A DNA stretch of 6,451 nucleotides from Acidobacteriota bacterium (GTDB lineage: Bacteria; Acidobacteriota; Terriglobia; Bryobacterales; Bryobacteraceae), in contig VFZQ01000319.1 in assembly GCA_016871135.1 (NCBI GenBank), positions 1-6,451 on the forward strand, given 5' to 3'. This document shows positions 1-6,451 of the stretch, piece by piece (position 1 is the stretch's first letter; each line of letters starts with the position of its first letter). The position numbers were made by a program, and so were the translations under genes. The notes below the pieces were generated by a model, which was not told where the DNA came from, ran no database searches, and saw nothing but the letters and a program-made list of their open reading frames with translations.

Positions 1-469
1 CGGTTGGGTGCGAGTAGAACGTCATTGTCCGTTGCTCGCTCAGGAGAGTTTCGCCCTTGGCGTTGTTCCAGTCGAAGTTTGCGCCGATGACACCTTGCTT
101 CTTGCCGCCATCCATTTTGGTGATACGGCGCGTGACGACATCGCCGCGGCCGGCTGTTCCCGCGCCTTTCTGATTTTTTTCGTTCGCCCAGAAGTCGACT
201 TGGTTGACAAGGCCGTGCGTGATCCACAGACCGCGGTGATGCGGATGATCCTTCGCATCGCCGGCCATGGTTTCCATGGGGAAGCCGCGCGTGACCTGCT
301 TGCCGTCGGCGGTGCGCAGGGGGTGGAGATACGGCTTAACGGCCTCGGAGCCGATGTAGAAATCGGTGAACGGCTTGCCGTCGATGGTGACCGCGATCCG
401 GTCGGGCGACTGCTTAAACGCAACTTGGGCGCAAGCGGAAACGGAGAGAACGAGTATGGCGAAACGCAT
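1..469 (-). CDS. Secreted DUF6807 / PmoA-like protein, N-terminal part (cut by window edge)
   Basis: The 3' end lies beyond base 1; about 156 residues are visible. The reading frame was worked out from the reverse complement. It opens with a hydrophobic export signal (MRFAILVLSVSACAQ) and continues with a beta-rich segment. The central hallmark is a DHPHHRGLWITHG motif (residues 74-86) followed by VNQVDFW. This histidine cluster is the signature I associate with the DUF6807 family, annotated in databases as 'methane oxygenase PmoA'; that name is misleading and the activity is unknown. Members are typically exported and often lie near sugar-related loci. The signal could be type I (ACA before Q) or a lipobox (VSAC, Cys13). 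The start is uncertain: in-frame ATGs at 502, 478 and 469 all lack a clear ribosome binding site. I chose 469 because the hydrophobic core follows at once; 502 would add a basic n-region (MARRKCDR). It lies 17-50 nt after the DUF971 stop, so it is probably in the same operon. Family assignment is from motif memory, not a search. Confidence 0.78.
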   Translation of the reverse strand, partial: MRFAILVLSVSACAQVAFKQSPDRIAVTIDGKPFTDFYIGSEAVKPYLHPLRTADGKQVTRGFPMETMAGDAKDHPHHRGLWITHGLVNQVDFWANEKNQKGAGTAGRGDVVTRRITKMDGGKKQGVIGANFDWNNAKGETLLSEQRTMTFYSHPT

Positions 470-518
470 CTCTGCCATTCGATCACATTTTCGGCGGGCC
501 ATGGGAACTAGGAGTTCG

Positions 519-848
519 TTAAGAATCGGCTTCCGAAAGCTTGCGCAGGTGATCGTAGGTGTAGATGCCGGCGTTGTGGCCGTCGTTCCAGAAGATGCGG
601 ATGGCGTAGCCGCCGACCTGCTCGACGCTCTGCATTTTCAGGCGTTCGGTGTAGGTTCGGAGCGGATTGGTATCGGGCGTCCACTTCTGCGGCGGCGTGC
701 CGTGCGCGCCGGTGCAAGTGGCGCAGGGGCATTCGCGGCGTAACGTCTCCAGCGGAAGCGAAGTGTGTTTGCCGTCCTTCCAGTCGACTTCAATTCCGCG
801 CGATTTGCTGATCGCGATGTGCTCCGGTTCTACTCGTTGCGTCTCCAC
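519..848 (-). CDS. DUF971 (gamma-butyrobetaine hydroxylase-like N-terminal domain) protein
   Basis: A complete 109-aa protein made almost entirely of one DUF971 domain. Visible landmarks are the beta-strand IEVDWKDGKHTSLPLETLR (residues 19-37), the cysteine cluster RRECPCATC (Cys40, Cys42, Cys45), and the C-terminal block IRIFWNDGHNAGIYTYDHLR (83-102) with His91. In human gamma-butyrobetaine hydroxylase the same domain binds zinc through three cysteines in C-x-C-x2-C spacing and one histidine. By analogy, Cys40/Cys42/Cys45/His91 are the likely zinc ligands. There is no signal peptide or membrane segment, so it should be cytoplasmic. The oxygenase domain is absent, so it is not an enzyme of carnitine synthesis; stand-alone bacterial DUF971 proteins have no firmly known function. 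The start is well determined: it is GTG, an in-frame TAA lies two codons upstream (854-852), and no other start codon occurs near the N terminus. The GTG shares its first G with the TAG stop of the preceding lipoprotein gene, which implies translational coupling. Confidence 0.9.
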   Translation of the reverse strand: METQRVEPEHIAISKSRGIEVDWKDGKHTSLPLETLRRECPCATCTGAHGTPPQKWTPDTNPLRTYTERLKMQSVEQVGGYAIRIFWNDGHNAGIYTYDHLRKLSEADS

Positions 849-2368
849 TATTTAATTATCGCGTTCTTCTTCGCGGCGAGCTTGCGGGGTTGGCCGTTGA
901 AGGGGGTGATGGTGACTTCTTCGATCTCGCCGTTGAGAACGAAGTTGGCTCTCCTCTCGTTTGCCGAGAGGTAGCTGGATGCGGTGCGGATCGTCTTCGT
1001 TTGTCGCTGGCCGCCGCGCGTTTTGACTTCGACTTTGGCGAGTTCGGGGCCTTCGACGCTGAGCCAGTCTTTCTTCGGCCCTTCGTTGCGGAGCAGACGC
1101 GCCGGGGCGTTGTTGACGTTGATGAGCACGTCAATGTCGCCGTCGTTGTCGATGTCGCCGAAGGCGGCGCCGCGGCTGACGCCTGGGAGTTCGAAGGCCT
1201 TGGTGTCCTCGAACTTTTCGCCGGTGTTTTTCAGCAGGAGATTTCGCTCGAGAAACGGATTGGGGCTGTTGCGCTGATCTTCGCGGCGGGTGACGGCGCC
1301 GTTGGCGAGCAAAAGATCGAGCCTGCCGTCGCGATCGATATCGATCCATCCGACGCCGAAGCCGGTGAACTGCGATGTCAGGCTCAAGATGCCGGTCCTG
1401 GCGGAGACATCGGTGAAGCCTGTCGCGCCGTTGTTTTGAAACAGCGTCGCGCCTTCGCGCATGAGGTTGAGCACGATGAGGTCGTCGTCGCCGTCGTTGT
1501 CGTAGTCGCCGAGCGCGACGCCCATGCCGGCTTTGGCGAGGCCGTCGTCGCTATAGGCGACGCCGTATTTCAACGCCTGTTCGCTGAACGTTCCGTTGTG
1601 GTTGTTGATCCAGAGATGATTGGCGGCGGAGTCGTTGGCGACGAAGAGATCGAGCCAGCCGTCGCTGTTGGCATCCAGCGCGACGACGCCGAGCGCGGGG
1701 CCGGCGGCGCTTCTGAACGCGGGCACTTCGACGAAGCGGCCTTTCTCGTTGTGGAATAGATGCGAGGGAAGAGAGCGGTAGGCGCGGGGCGTGCAGTAAT
1801 CGGTCTCGCCGGTGGGGGCTTGGCAAGGCTTGTTGATGGCGTAGGAGTAGTCGACGTAGTTGAGGATGACGAGATCGAGCCAGCCGTCGCGATCGTAGTC
1901 GAAGAAGGCGGCCGATGACGACCACATGTTTGGAAGCTTGATTTCGCTGGGTGTTTCGGTGAACGTTCCGTTGCCGTTGTTGATGAAGAGGGCGTTGCCG
2001 TCAAAGGCGGTAATGAGGACATCGGTGTCGCCGTCGTTGTCGATGTCGGCGGTGGCGGCACCCATGCCGTAGCCTTCGAACTGAATGGCGCTGGTGGGTT
2101 TGAAGGTGCCGGCGCCGTCGTTGTTGAAGAGTACGGTCTTGCCGACGCTTTGGACGAGCAGGGCGTCGAGATCGCCGTCGTTATCGTAGTCGAAGAGCGC
2201 GGCGCCGGATCCCATGATTTCGGGCATGTAGAACTTGCCGGAGGCGCCGGAGTTGTGCGTGAAGTCGATTTTGAGTTCGGAAAAAGGCGAAGCCGCCTGG
2301 CGCGGGGTTGGCGCGCAGGCGGCTAGCAGTAGAACAAACAGCAGGGTTAGTGTTTTAGAAGCCGACAC
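848..2368 (-). CDS. CRTAC1-type FG-GAP/VCBS repeat lipoprotein with C-terminal ASPIC/UnbV-like domain
   Basis: A predicted surface or periplasm-facing lipoprotein of 506 aa. The N terminus MSASKTLTLLFVLLLAAC is a textbook type II signal peptide with lipobox LAAC and lipidated Cys18. The body carries seven DxDxDGxxD calcium loops, starting at residues 60, 108, 157, 232, 288, 343 and 405, each followed by hydrophobic strand residues. This is the pattern of an FG-GAP beta-propeller like integrin alpha chains and CRTAC1. Between loops 3 and 4 lies a Cys182/Cys192 insert ending in PSHLFHN, typical of bacterial CRTAC1 proteins and possibly a disulfide. Residues about 445-498 resemble an ASPIC/UnbV domain (TASSYLSANERR), but the usual FGLG and WPSG motifs are degraded to FVLNG and TPFNG. 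The open frame extends up to an ATG at 2527, but that stretch is low-complexity antisense-like sequence inside the receptor gene. GTG at 2368 begins exactly at the signal peptide and overlaps the receptor's 3' end by 14 nt. The ligand is unknown. Confidence 0.9.
   Translation of the reverse strand: MSASKTLTLLFVLLLAACAPTPRQAASPFSELKIDFTHNSGASGKFYMPEIMGSGAALFDYDNDGDLDALLVQSVGKTVLFNNDGAGTFKPTSAIQFEGYGMGAATADIDNDGDTDVLITAFDGNALFINNGNGTFTETPSEIKLPNMWSSSAAFFDYDRDGWLDLVILNYVDYSYAINKPCQAPTGETDYCTPRAYRSLPSHLFHNEKGRFVEVPAFRSAAGPALGVVALDANSDGWLDLFVANDSAANHLWINNHNGTFSEQALKYGVAYSDDGLAKAGMGVALGDYDNDGDDDLIVLNLMREGATLFQNNGATGFTDVSARTGILSLTSQFTGFGVGWIDIDRDGRLDLLLANGAVTRREDQRNSPNPFLERNLLLKNTGEKFEDTKAFELPGVSRGAAFGDIDNDGDIDVLINVNNAPARLLRNEGPKKDWLSVEGPELAKVEVKTRGGQRQTKTIRTASSYLSANERRANFVLNGEIEEVTITPFNGQPRKLAAKKNAIIK
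1130..2191 (-). repeat. Seven diverged coding repeats encoding calcium loops
   Basis: Near-identical 27-nt units encode DxDxDGxxD at 2191-2165, 2047-2021, 1900-1874, 1675-1649, 1507-1481, 1342-1316 and 1156-1130. On the plus strand several share the word TCGCCGTCGTTGTCG. Spacing is irregular (144-225 nt between starts, with larger gaps where insert loops occur). This fits blades of a beta-propeller, not a tandem DNA repeat with its own function. Confidence 0.85.
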
Positions 2369-5300
2369 GGATACCGAGACGGAAGGCGCGTTGGACGAGG
2401 CCGTCGCGGCCGGTGTTGGCAGTGCCGGTGATTTCGAAGACGCCGCCGGTGAAGCCACCCGAGGCGTCGGTACGAAGACCGGAAATGTTGTTGGACGGAT
2501 TACCCAGTTGCGGCGTGTTGGAAACATTCAACGCTTCGGCGCGGAACTGGATATTCACGCGCTCGTTGACGTCGAATTTGCGGAACAGGCCGATATCGAG
2601 ATTGGCGATGCCCGGGCCGCGGAGGTTGTTGAGGCCGCCGGTGCCGAAGCGAACGCCCGTGGGGCCGGAAACGGGGCCGAAGGTTCGCCAATCGTAATAC
2701 GCCTGGCCTCGGCCGTAGTTGCCGAGTTTCTTCGGCGTGCCGAGAACGTCGGCCGTTTGGGTGTTGTTCGGCATGTTGAGCGACGCGGCGTCGGAGGTGA
2801 CAGTGAAAGGCGATCCCGAGTACTTGGACAGCAAGCCATTAATCTGCCAGCCGCCAGCCAGCCATTTCGCCGCGCCGGAGGTAGCGAATTTCTTGCCTGT
2901 GCCAAACGGCAGTTCATACACAAAGGTCGATTGGAAGTTGTGGGTCCGGTCGAAGTTCATGACGGCGCGATTGCGGTTCCAAAACGCGCGCGCGTGAACG
3001 GCCGGCCCGCCGTCGTTGGAGGCGTTGCAGCAGAAGCCGATGGCTTTCGACCAAGTATGCGCGATCTGCATTTGGAATCCGTTGGCGTAGCGGCGCGAAA
3101 GGACCATCTGCAGCGAGTCGTAGTTGGTGTGGCCAGCGGCTTCAACCAAAGACGTCTGGACGTTGCGGCGGAAGGTGTTAAAGAACGGTCTGCCGCTCGC
3201 GCCCGCGCCGATAACCTGGCCCGCATTCAGATCGATGTAGTTGGTCTGCTTAATCGTCCGGTTTGCGACGTAGCCGGCCTGGAGGGAGTAGCCCCACATG
3301 ATCTGGCGCTGAATCGTGAGATTCCAGCTTGCGATGTAGGCGCGGTCGAACCGGTCGCCTGTCGAGGTGAGGGCGTAGGTGTTTGGAATGTCGATGATTC
3401 CATTGCCGAGGCTGGGAACGACGGGCGTCGGGATGCCTTGCTCAAGACGGCTGACCGGGATGAAGTTATCGGTGGTGTTGCCGTTCAGGATGAGGAGCAT
3501 CGGGAAGTTCGTGCGCAATGCGCGGATGAGGTTGAGCGGATCGTAGTTGATGCCAAAGCCCGTGCGGATGACTGTCTTTTCGTTCGGGCGCCAAGCGATG
3601 CCGAGCGAGGGGGAGAAGAGCCGATTCGAGTTCTTGGTGCCGCAGTCGGCGGGGACTTGGCCAACGCCGCAGACCATCATCTTGTTGTTGATGAAGTCGT
3701 AGCGCTCCATGCCGCGATCGGTGCGGCGCGGCATCGGAATGTTCAGGTAACGGATGCCGTAGTTGAGCGTGAGTTTCGGCGATACCTGCCAAGTGTCCTG
3801 AACGTAGGCGTTGAACATTCGTGTGCGGGTCCCGTAAACGTCGTCGACCTGGAACGTGGTTCCGTAGTTGATCGGGAGACCGAGCAGGAACGCGGCGTAC
3901 GAGTTGTACGACGACGCCGTGGCGCCGCCGCGAAGCTGTGTCGGACCGCCCTGGAAGTTGAAGCCGCCTTGCGCGCCGTGATTCTGGCCGGCGAACTCGG
4001 CTTGCAGGTGGTTCAAGTCCTGCTTGTAGAAGTCGATGCCGTAGCGGATCTGGTGGCGGCCCTTGGTCCAGTTGACGTTGGCCACGTACTGGAACTGAGG
4101 ATCGCGACGTTCGTAAGGCATGAAGGAATCCTGCACGCCGAAGTTGTTGAAGCCGCCGACGATGAACCGGGGCCAGCCGCCTTCGAAGCGGCGCTTGCCG
4201 TTAGTGCCGGGGATCTTCAGAACGTCGAGACCGATCTTGGTATCGAGCGAATCCTGTTCGACTTTGGTGCCGTAGGTGGTGTAGCCGAAGTTGGCGTCGA
4301 GAACCATGGTTGGTGAAATGACATAGGTGGTGGCGATCGACGACGACTGCGTGACGCCATCGGCGACGCCCGTGTTTCCACCAGCGCCCGAGATGCCGAC
4401 GCCGCCGAGTTCGCCGAGCATGCCCGGGTTGTTCATCTTGTAGTTGAGGGCGGAGTAGCGGCCGTAGGCGGTCCACTTTTCATTGATGTTGTAGTTGAAC
4501 TTGGAGTCGACGGTGTGGCGGTCGAACAGGAAGCCGCCGACGGCGAAGAAGTTGGCGTCGCGGAACGATAGATCGGCGACGGCGGGCATCTTCGCCTGAA
4601 TCAGATTGACGATCGGCGAGATGCGGCGGGCGGGAATGATGTTGCCGGGGAACGCCGTGCGGTTGGAGCCGTCGGCGGAGTTGCCGGTCGCGGGATCGAA
4701 GATGATGCCGCGCGTGCCGAAGATGGTCGAGCCGTCGGAGAAGTTCCCCGCGCGCATGCCGGCGGTCGGCAGCGTGCCGTTGCGATTGGCGAATTCACGG
4801 CGCGTCGACGCTTCGTAGGAGACGAAGTAGAACAATTTGTTCTTCTTGATCGGACCCCCGATGGTGCCGCCTTCCTGATTGAAGATGTATTTCGGATTGC
4901 GCTGGTTCTGCTGGTTGTTCAGCGCGAATTCGAACGGCTTGGCGATCATCGCGTTGTTGACGTTGTACCAGAAGCCGGAGCCGTGAATGTCGTTGGTGCC
5001 GCTCTTAATCTGCACGTTGACGGCGGCGCCGCCGGCGAGACCTTGCTCGGCGGAGAAGCTGTTGGTCACAACGTTGACTTGCTCGACGGCTTCGAGAGCG
5101 GGCACATAGGCCGTAATGTGCGGCAGCCATGTTTGCTGGCTGGACGCGCCGTCGATGCGGACGTTGACACCGGCCGAAGGCGTGCCGTTGACATTGGCGG
5201 CGAGCGCGCGCGACGGATTGGTCGGCACCGAGTGCGCGTTCGTCGGCGGCGAGAAGCCGGGGATGGTGACGAGCACATTCTGATAGTTGCGGCCGACCGG

Positions 5301-5747
5301 AACCGGGAGATTTACCAGGTCCCGGCTCTGCACTTCGGCGCGCACGTTTGCTGTGTCGGTCTGGAGCGTCGCCGCTTGCGCTTCGACATTGATTGCTTCG
5401 TTGACGGAACCTACCTGCAGGGCCATGTCGACGCGGGTAGTGTTGTTCGAGGTCACGCTGACCGTGGCGTCGGTACCGGTGCGGAAGCCTTCCTTGGTGA
5501 TCTTGACTTCGTAGTCGCCGGGCGTGACGGCGGCGAAAGTGTAACCACCGGCTTCATTGGTTGTCGTCTGGCGTTGAATGCCGGTTGATTTATTGGTTGC
5601 GGTGACCTGGGCGTTCGGTACGGCGGCACCCGAGGGATCGTTGACGGTACCGACGAGCGATCCGTAAAGGACCTGCGCGTTGGCGTGACCGTGGAAGAGG
5701 GTAACAGCAAGAGCCAGACAAGTGGCTGCGCGTTGCAAACGTTGCAT
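2355..5747 (-). CDS. Oar-like TonB-dependent outer-membrane receptor with carboxypeptidase-regulatory-like N-terminal domain
   Basis: A complete 1130-aa outer-membrane protein. Residues 1-24 form a signal peptide (basic MQRLQR, hydrophobic LALAVTLF, cleavage after HANA). Residues about 27-112 are a carboxypeptidase-regulatory-like (transthyretin/Ig-like) domain: GTVNDPSGAAVPNAQVTA, then GGYTFAAVTPGDYEVKI. Residues about 135-250 form the plug, with LVNLPVPVGRNYQ, a TIPGF motif, the RIDGAS block and VNVVTNSFSAEQG. The remainder is a beta-barrel with Oar-family landmarks, including NFDRTHNFQSTFVYELPFG near residues 930-955. It ends in Phe1130 (RLGIRVGF), a typical C-terminal signal for outer-membrane insertion. 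No canonical TonB box is visible, as is common in this family. Possible loop disulfides are Cys693/Cys702; adjacent cysteines lie at 906-907. The open frame starts at 5798, but ATG 5747 gives a clean signal peptide and has a GGGAAAG element upstream. It is the first gene of the coupled cluster. Expected role is TonB-energised import or binding of a large ligand, identity unknown; domain borders are by eye. Confidence 0.95.
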   Translation of the reverse strand: MQRLQRAATCLALAVTLFHGHANAQVLYGSLVGTVNDPSGAAVPNAQVTATNKSTGIQRQTTTNEAGGYTFAAVTPGDYEVKITKEGFRTGTDATVSVTSNNTTRVDMALQVGSVNEAINVEAQAATLQTDTANVRAEVQSRDLVNLPVPVGRNYQNVLVTIPGFSPPTNAHSVPTNPSRALAANVNGTPSAGVNVRIDGASSQQTWLPHITAYVPALEAVEQVNVVTNSFSAEQGLAGGAAVNVQIKSGTNDIHGSGFWYNVNNAMIAKPFEFALNNQQNQRNPKYIFNQEGGTIGGPIKKNKLFYFVSYEASTRREFANRNGTLPTAGMRAGNFSDGSTIFGTRGIIFDPATGNSADGSNRTAFPGNIIPARRISPIVNLIQAKMPAVADLSFRDANFFAVGGFLFDRHTVDSKFNYNINEKWTAYGRYSALNYKMNNPGMLGELGGVGISGAGGNTGVADGVTQSSSIATTYVISPTMVLDANFGYTTYGTKVEQDSLDTKIGLDVLKIPGTNGKRRFEGGWPRFIVGGFNNFGVQDSFMPYERRDPQFQYVANVNWTKGRHQIRYGIDFYKQDLNHLQAEFAGQNHGAQGGFNFQGGPTQLRGGATASSYNSYAAFLLGLPINYGTTFQVDDVYGTRTRMFNAYVQDTWQVSPKLTLNYGIRYLNIPMPRRTDRGMERYDFINNKMMVCGVGQVPADCGTKNSNRLFSPSLGIAWRPNEKTVIRTGFGINYDPLNLIRALRTNFPMLLILNGNTTDNFIPVSRLEQGIPTPVVPSLGNGIIDIPNTYALTSTGDRFDRAYIASWNLTIQRQIMWGYSLQAGYVANRTIKQTNYIDLNAGQVIGAGASGRPFFNTFRRNVQTSLVEAAGHTNYDSLQMVLSRRYANGFQMQIAHTWSKAIGFCCNASNDGGPAVHARAFWNRNRAVMNFDRTHNFQSTFVYELPFGTGKKFATSGAAKWLAGGWQINGLLSKYSGSPFTVTSDAASLNMPNNTQTADVLGTPKKLGNYGRGQAYYDWRTFGPVSGPTGVRFGTGGLNNLRGPGIANLDIGLFRKFDVNERVNIQFRAEALNVSNTPQLGNPSNNISGLRTDASGGFTGGVFEITGTANTGRDGLVQRAFRLGIRVGF

Positions 5748-5752
5748 GAGTT

Positions 5753-5759
5753 CTTTCCC
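5753..5759 (-). promoter_or_regulatory. Candidate ribosome binding site of the receptor gene
   Basis: On the minus strand GGGAAAG is followed by AACTC and then the ATG at 5747, a 5-nt spacing. It is a partial match to a purine-rich Shine-Dalgarno element. It supports ATG 5747 over the in-frame ATG at 5798, which would add 17 residues ahead of a complete signal peptide. Confidence 0.45.
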
Positions 5760-5778
5760 GTGGTTGAGTTGAGAGTTG

Positions 5779-5796
5779 GGCCGGGTTGAGACGGCC
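5779..5796 (-). other. Small GC-rich hairpin in the receptor 5' leader
   Basis: GGCCG (5796-5792) pairs with CGGCC (5783-5779) around an 8-nt loop, TCTCAACC, on the transcribed strand. The perfect stem has five base pairs, all G-C. No T-run follows, so it does not look like an intrinsic terminator. It could be a leader RNA structure or chance in GC-rich DNA. The loop contains one of the repeated CTCAAC words. Confidence 0.3.
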
Positions 5797-5811
5797 ACCT
5801 GAAGCTATCGC

Positions 5812-6451
5812 CTATTCTAGCGCGATCCGAGTTAGGCCGAAACCAAGGCAGCGGGTGTCTTCGGAGAGGCCGAGCTGTTTGGGGCTGGTGGCGGTGCGGC
5901 AGTGGAAGACCAGGGTCGTTGGGCCTGGCTTGATCGTGATCGCCGGCAGCGCGTGTTCGCCGTTTTTGGTGATCGTCCAGCGGGCGACGATTTCGCCGTT
6001 GGCTTCGACGTCGATGTGTTGTTCCGTCAGCGCTCCGCCGACGAAGCCGCGGCCCGTGATGTAGAGCGTTGGAGCGGCTGCGTTGAAGAAAATTCCGGCG
6101 CGCGGGCCGTCCGACCAGACGCCCCAGTCTTCGGGGCTGGACCAGCCTTCGAGAAGACCTGACACGTCGTTGCGGAGGTCGATTTGCATCGTAGGCGGCA
6201 TGCCTTCGATTTGCAGACGATTGCGGCGTTTGGCGGGATCGGCGAAGAAGCGGTAGTCGCGCAGATAGCCGTCGATGGGGAGATTGGCGGCGCGCATGGC
6301 GTCGAAAAACGCCCGCTTGTGGGTGCGGTATTCGCGAGTGGCTTCGTCGATTTCCGGGGGGGCTTTGGCGTGGGGATCGGCGAGGTAGTAGCCGATCCAG
6401 TCGAGGAGGTTGGCGTCTTTCGCTTTCTCGGCGGCGTTCGGAAGGCGGGCG
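5812..6451 (-). CDS. C-terminal part of a protein with a DUF7024-like tail domain (5' end outside window)
   Basis: The frame is open to the right window edge, so the 212 visible residues are only the C-terminal part. An internal ATG at 6297 exists, but the coding frame clearly continues upstream of it (LLDWIGYYLADP about 40 residues earlier), so that is not the true start. The first ~75 visible residues are charged and probably helical. The C-terminal ~130 residues are beta-rich and contain GWSSPEDWGVWSDGPRAGIFF, then TLYITGRGF, and end with CLGFGLTRIALE. The 'pE-WG-WSdGp' motif followed by an R-GF segment and a terminal LGF-L strand resembles the tail domain (DUF7024-type) I know from phosphoglycerol transferase-like and other envelope glycosyltransferase proteins. 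The catalytic part, if any, lies outside the window, so the function is undetermined. It is 64 nt upstream of the receptor gene on the same strand. Whether it belongs to the same operon is open. Confidence 0.7.
   Translation of the reverse strand, partial: ARLPNAAEKAKDANLLDWIGYYLADPHAKAPPEIDEATREYRTHKRAFFDAMRAANLPIDGYLRDYRFFADPAKRRNRLQIEGMPPTMQIDLRNDVSGLLEGWSSPEDWGVWSDGPRAGIFFNAAAPTLYITGRGFVGGALTEQHIDVEANGEIVARWTITKNGEHALPAITIKPGPTTLVFHCRTATSPKQLGLSEDTRCLGFGLTRIALE

Larger units (their letters stand above)
5748..5811 (-). promoter_or_regulatory. Intergenic leader upstream of the receptor operon
   Basis: This 64-nt gap is the only sizeable non-coding stretch in the window. On the transcribed strand it holds three exact CTCAAC words (plus-strand GTTGAG at 5763-5768, 5768-5773 and 5785-5790) and a close relative at 5775-5780. 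It also holds a short inverted repeat (see the hairpin entry). A TAGAAT word on the minus strand (5819-5814), overlapping the upstream gene's stop codon, matches a sigma-70 -10 box at five of six positions. No good -35 box was found at 16-18 nt spacing, so a promoter here is only a possibility. The receptor cluster may instead be read through from the upstream gene. Confidence 0.35.

Noticed and set aside
8..511. A 167-codon plus-strand frame and a 148-codon minus-strand frame (486-40) at the left end
   Set aside because: The DUF6807 frame on the minus strand carries the HPHHRGLW motif and an export signal. The plus-strand frame is its shadow, and the other minus-strand frame is Ser/Pro/Arg-rich, out-of-frame translation.
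890..1759. A 289-codon open frame on the plus strand opposite the lipoprotein gene
   Set aside because: Its repeated VVVDVAE/VAVVVV strings are the antisense of the DxDxDG calcium loops. It has no independent features.
1130..2191. Recurring TCGCCGTCGTTGTCG words looking like a spaced repeat array
   Set aside because: Spacers are irregular and coding, and the repeats are in frame and encode calcium loops. This is not a CRISPR array or a mobile element.
2235..4316. A 693-codon open frame on the plus strand opposite the receptor and the start of the lipoprotein gene
   Set aside because: Its composition (Ala/Val/Gly/Glu/Arg/Asp-rich, no recognisable domain) is that of an antisense shadow of GC-rich coding DNA. 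The minus-strand frame has clear receptor domains over the whole stretch.
5779..5796. The leader hairpin as an intrinsic terminator for the upstream gene
   Set aside because: The stem is only five pairs and the following bases (CAACTCTCAAC) contain no T-run.
5748..5798. The in-frame ATG at 5798 as the receptor start
   Set aside because: It would place 17 polar residues ahead of a complete signal peptide and would run through the leader hairpin and repeats. The ATG at 5747 has a purine-rich element at suitable spacing.

Overview
The window suggests a GC-rich Gram-negative bacterium, most likely an Acidobacteriota member of the Bryobacter/Solibacter type. This is inferred from gene content: a large Oar-like TonB-dependent receptor with an N-terminal carboxypeptidase-regulatory-like domain sits beside a CRTAC1-type FG-GAP/ASPIC lipoprotein and a PmoA-type (DUF6807) secreted protein. 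All three families are strongly expanded in that group. No rRNA, tRNA, mobile element or CRISPR array was seen.

All five genes lie on the minus strand, so transcription runs from high to low coordinates. In that order they are: (1) the C-terminal part of a protein with a DUF7024-like tail, cut by the right edge (6451-5812); (2) a 64-nt intergenic leader (5811-5748) with repeated CTCAAC words and a small GC hairpin; (3) the outer-membrane receptor (5747-2355, 1130 aa); (4) a 506-aa lipoprotein with seven calcium-loop repeats and a C-terminal ASPIC/UnbV-like domain (2368-848), whose GTG start overlaps the receptor's 3' end by 14 nt; (5) a 109-aa DUF971 protein (848-519), whose GTG shares one base with the lipoprotein's TAG stop; (6) the N-terminal part of a secreted DUF6807/PmoA-like protein (about 469-1), cut by the left edge.

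The overlaps and short gaps from the receptor to the left edge indicate one translationally coupled operon. The plausible division of labour is inferred: the receptor and lipoprotein form an outer-membrane uptake or surface-binding pair, loosely analogous to SusC/SusD. The exported DUF6807 protein acts on or near the same ligand. The small, probably zinc-binding DUF971 protein is the cytoplasmic odd one out. There is no gene-free stretch above 64 nt. Coding density is so high, and third-position GC so strong, that long antisense open frames appear opposite the receptor and the lipoprotein. These are treated as shadows.
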